Below, piece by piece: positions 6,363 to 6,533 of a stretch of DNA of 6,533 nucleotides; the first letter of the stretch is position 1; every line of letters starts with the position of its first letter. Source of the DNA: CAIKXD01 sp035439485 (GTDB lineage Bacteria; Bacteroidota; Bacteroidia; UBA4408). The DNA lies in contig DAORKI010000155.1 in the NCBI GenBank assembly GCA_035439485.1, positions 1 through 6,533 on the forward strand, written 5' to 3'. The notes beneath the pieces are model-generated. The model was not told the origin of the DNA. It saw only the letters and a program-made list of their open reading frames with translations, and searched no databases. The position numbers and the translations under genes were made by a program.

Positions 6363-6533
6363 TTGTTTTAAAAGGTATATCGAAATAAAGAACTAAATTG
6401 CTTGACCTAATTCCCTAATATTAAGAAAATTCAAAAATTTAAATTGGCCAACTTTTATTAATTCCAATGTAATTTGTTTATTTAGTCGTCCCTCAAAAAG
6501 TCATTTTTAAACGGCAGAGATGTTGGCCTTGTG
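6363..6533. other. Right-edge region without a complete gene
   Basis: About 120 bases of very AT-rich DNA follow the last gene, with only short weak inverted repeats and no convincing terminator. The last 23 bases are clearly richer in G+C than the rest, suggesting the edge of another gene. On the minus strand one frame would end there as ...SLPFKNDFLRDD with a stop at 6484-6482, and another as ...HKANISAV ending at 6507. On the plus strand an ATG at 6519 begins MLAL before the window ends. I cannot choose among these. Confidence 0.3.

Noticed and set aside
6446..6528. Seven-base inverted copies GGCCAAC (6446-6452) and GTTGGCC (6522-6528) as ends of a mobile element
   Set aside because: They are too short, no transposase lies between them and no target duplication is seen.

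Overview
This AT-rich window (roughly one third G+C by eye) carries four complete protein genes, all on the + strand. It reads as chromosomal DNA of a member of the Bacteroidota. The evidence for that is a CHU_C-type (type B) and a Por_Secre-tail (type A) C-terminal sorting domain of the type IX secretion system (T9SS) on two neighbouring genes, TAnnTTTG-type -7 promoter boxes close upstream of those two genes, the lack of strong Shine-Dalgarno sequences, and a DinB polymerase whose sequence matches the Bacteroidota form as I recall it.

Layout. Bases 1-208 are a leader region with a possible gene remnant or partial gene on the - strand and three copies of TCATTAT. Bases 209-1399 encode DNA polymerase IV (dinB), with its catalytic acidic residues, steric-gate Phe and a beta-clamp-binding motif. 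Bases 1533-4073 encode a large exported, cysteine-rich protein: signal peptide, lamin-tail-like domain, PKD domain, six Ig-like repeats and a type B T9SS sorting domain. A perfect AT-only inverted repeat and a good -7 box separate it from 4194-5564. That gene encodes an exported Omp28-like protein with a thioredoxin-type CxxC and cis-Pro loop and a type A T9SS sorting domain. Bases 5643-6362 encode an unrecognised protein with a soluble N-terminal part and two C-terminal membrane helices. Bases 6363-6533 contain no complete gene.

How the genes may relate. The two middle genes have separate promoter-like boxes and both encode cell-surface or secreted T9SS cargo. One is rich in paired cysteines and the other carries a thioredoxin-type CxxC, so a functional link is conceivable but is inference. 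dinB looks like an independent unit for translesion DNA synthesis. The last gene may be independent or read through from upstream, since no clear promoter or terminator precedes it.

I found no mobile element, CRISPR array, tRNA or rRNA. Nothing here clearly demonstrates a new system. The most interesting points are the paired-cysteine Ig array beside an exported CxxC protein, the Glu-to-Ser change in DinB motif I, and the operator-like repeats upstream of dinB.
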